Below are positions 62,638-64,000 of a stretch of DNA of 64,000 bases, in pieces (within the stretch, counting starts at the first letter, position 1; every line of letters starts with the position of its first letter). A model generated the notes under the pieces. That model saw only the letters and a list, made by a program, of their open reading frames with translations. It was not told the DNA's origin and searched no databases. A program made the translations under genes and the position numbers. Origin of the DNA: an uncultured Pelagibacteraceae bacterium (lineage in GTDB: Bacteria; Pseudomonadota; Alphaproteobacteria; Pelagibacterales; Pelagibacteraceae); assembly GCA_902626185.1 (NCBI GenBank), contig CACOEA010000002.1, positions 24,409 through 88,408 on the forward strand, in the 5' to 3' direction.

Positions 62638-63293
62638 AAAAACAACTTTTAGGTCTAATTCTTTTATTAATACTTTTCACAACATATACTCCAAACTTTA
62701 ATTTGAGAACAGACACAGATCTTAATATAAAAAAAATAAAAATAGAAAATAATTCTATTCTTTCATCTGATGAAATTAAAAAAAAACTAAATTTTTTGCT
62801 AAATGAAAATCTTTTTTTACTTAATGTTAATGAAATTCAAAAATCTTTGGAAGAGTTAGATTTCATAGAAAGCTTTAGCGTTAAAAAAATTTACCCTAAT
62901 AAAATTAAAATTATCATAATCGAAAAAAAACCTATAGCAGTTTTGCAAAACAAAAAAGAAAAATATTATATATCCGACAAAGGAGACACAATCAATTTTA
63001 AAAAAATAAAATTATTTAAAAGTTTGCCAACTGTTTTTGGAGGAGAGAATAAGTTTTATTCTTTTTATAAAGATATTTTAAGTATTAATTTCCCGGTAGA
63101 TAATGTTGAAAAATTTTATTTTTTTGAGTCAGGTAGATGGGATATTATATTGCGAAATAAAAAAGTAGTTAAACTACCGATAGATAATTACTTACCAAGT
63201 CTTAAAAACTTTTTATTATCCCAAAGAAACACTACCTTTGATAAGTATAAAATATTTGACTATAGAATTAAGGAACAACTTATTTTAAACTAA
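62634..63293 (+). CDS. ftsQ: FtsQ-like division protein (POTRA)
   Basis: N-terminal TM, POTRA-like KIKIENNSILSSDEIKKKLNFLLNENLFLLNVNEIQKSLEELDFIESFSVKKIYPNKIKIIIIEKKPIAV. Confidence 0.88.
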   Translation: MKKQLLGLILLLILFTTYTPNFNLRTDTDLNIKKIKIENNSILSSDEIKKKLNFLLNENLFLLNVNEIQKSLEELDFIESFSVKKIYPNKIKIIIIEKKPIAVLQNKKEKYYISDKGDTINFKKIKLFKSLPTVFGGENKFYSFYKDILSINFPVDNVEKFYFFESGRWDIILRNKKVVKLPIDNYLPSLKNFLLSQRNTTFDKYKIFDYRIKEQLILN

Positions 63294-63296
63294 TAC

Positions 63297-64000
63297 ATGC
63301 GGTTTGATTCTCCAATTCTCATAGTAGAGATAAACTATTTTAATTATATATTTGTAGTAGCTAAATATAGTGAAAATCAAAAACTAAAAATTGTCGAAAA
63401 AATAATTACACCTAATGAAGGTATAAGTAATAATAAATTTATTGATATTAAAAAGGCACAAGAATGTATGAAAAAAAATATATTAATACTCGAAGATAAA
63501 TTAGGTCATGTTTTTAAAGATACGATAATCTTAATTGATAATTTTGATTACACTTGTTTAAATTTATCTGGATTTAAAAAACTTAATGGTTCTCAATTAA
63601 TAAAGGAAAACATCACCTACATAATAAATTCTTTAAAATTTAGTGTTATAGAACACGAGAAGGATAAAACAATTTTACATATTTTTAATTCAAAAAGTGT
63701 TCTTGATGGACAAGAAACTGAAAATTTACCAATAGGACTTTTTGGAAACTTTTATAATCACGAACTTACATTCTTTTTAATGCAAAAAAATGATTTAAAA
63801 AATATTAAAAGCTTATTTAATAAGAATAATTTAAACGTAAAAAAAATATTAATTAAGAAATTTATAGAAGGTACTCAATTAATAAAGCAGAATAGTAATA
63901 CGGAAACATTTTTTCAAATAAAAATAAACGAAGAAACTTCCGAAATAAATTTCTTTGAAAAATCTTCTTTTAGATTTAAGCAAAATTTTAATTTTGGGTC
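63297..64000 (+). CDS. ftsA: FtsA-like protein, partial (runs off right edge)
   Basis: Not in the ORF track. My translation: MRFDSPILIVEINYFNYIFVVAKYSENQKLKIVEKIITP...TIILIDNFDYTCLNLSGFKKLNGSQLIKENITYIINSLKFSVIEHEKDKTILHIFNSKSVLDGQETENLPIGLFGNFYNHELTFFLMQKND... Resembles the FtsA segment [36 protein letters not shown]; immediately follows ftsQ. Confidence 0.72.
   Translation, partial: MRFDSPILIVEINYFNYIFVVAKYSENQKLKIVEKIITPNEGISNNKFIDIKKAQECMKKNILILEDKLGHVFKDTIILIDNFDYTCLNLSGFKKLNGSQLIKENITYIINSLKFSVIEHEKDKTILHIFNSKSVLDGQETENLPIGLFGNFYNHELTFFLMQKNDLKNIKSLFNKNNLNVKKILIKKFIEGTQLIKQNSNTETFFQIKINEETSEINFFEKSSFRFKQNFNFG

Noticed and set aside
1-64000. CRISPR arrays, IS elements, prophage or toxin-antitoxin/defence modules
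   Set aside because: No spaced direct repeats, transposases, integrases or recognisable defence genes seen; ccrM is solitary and cell-cycle type rather than restriction-modification.

Overview
The window is a compact, very AT-rich (about 30% GC by eye) alphaproteobacterial chromosome segment. Gene content, extreme compaction and protein styles fit the SAR11 / Pelagibacterales lineage (inference, no search run). It carries about 60 mostly housekeeping genes: mutY, ccrM, rnhB, ispE, cca, greA, hemF, petABC (bc1 complex), ychF-pth-rplY, prs, a MarR/OmpR/EnvZ-like regulatory trio, ilvE, pgsA-uvrC-folB-SDR-uvrB, trxB, an ELM1-family gene, carAB, dnaG-rpoD, mlaA/mlaC, ampD, RNase P RNA, and a nearly complete division/cell-wall (dcw) cluster. 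The dcw order is mraZ-ftsZ-rsmH-ftsL-ftsI-murE/murF fusion-mraY-murD-ftsW-murG-murC-murB-ddl-ftsQ-ftsA(partial). Two tRNAs are present. I saw no CRISPR array, IS element, prophage or classical defence system. The strongest second-look items are: four GANTC sites, two in a perfect inverted repeat, in the 78-bp ccrM upstream gap; three TGGGN boxes with exact 10-bp period upstream of mraZ; ftsZ displaced to second position in dcw; a MurE-MurF fusion; an off-track ftsA-like partial ORF whose N-terminal nucleotide-binding motif looks degenerate; DnaG and UDG lacking most canonical metal-ligand cysteines; convergent and divergent genes sharing palindromic stop (TTAA) or start (ATGCAT) tetra/hexamers; and a small coupled accessory cassette (PhyH dioxygenase, methyltransferase, unlisted 43-aa ORF, SGNH hydrolase) between rpoD and a tRNA.
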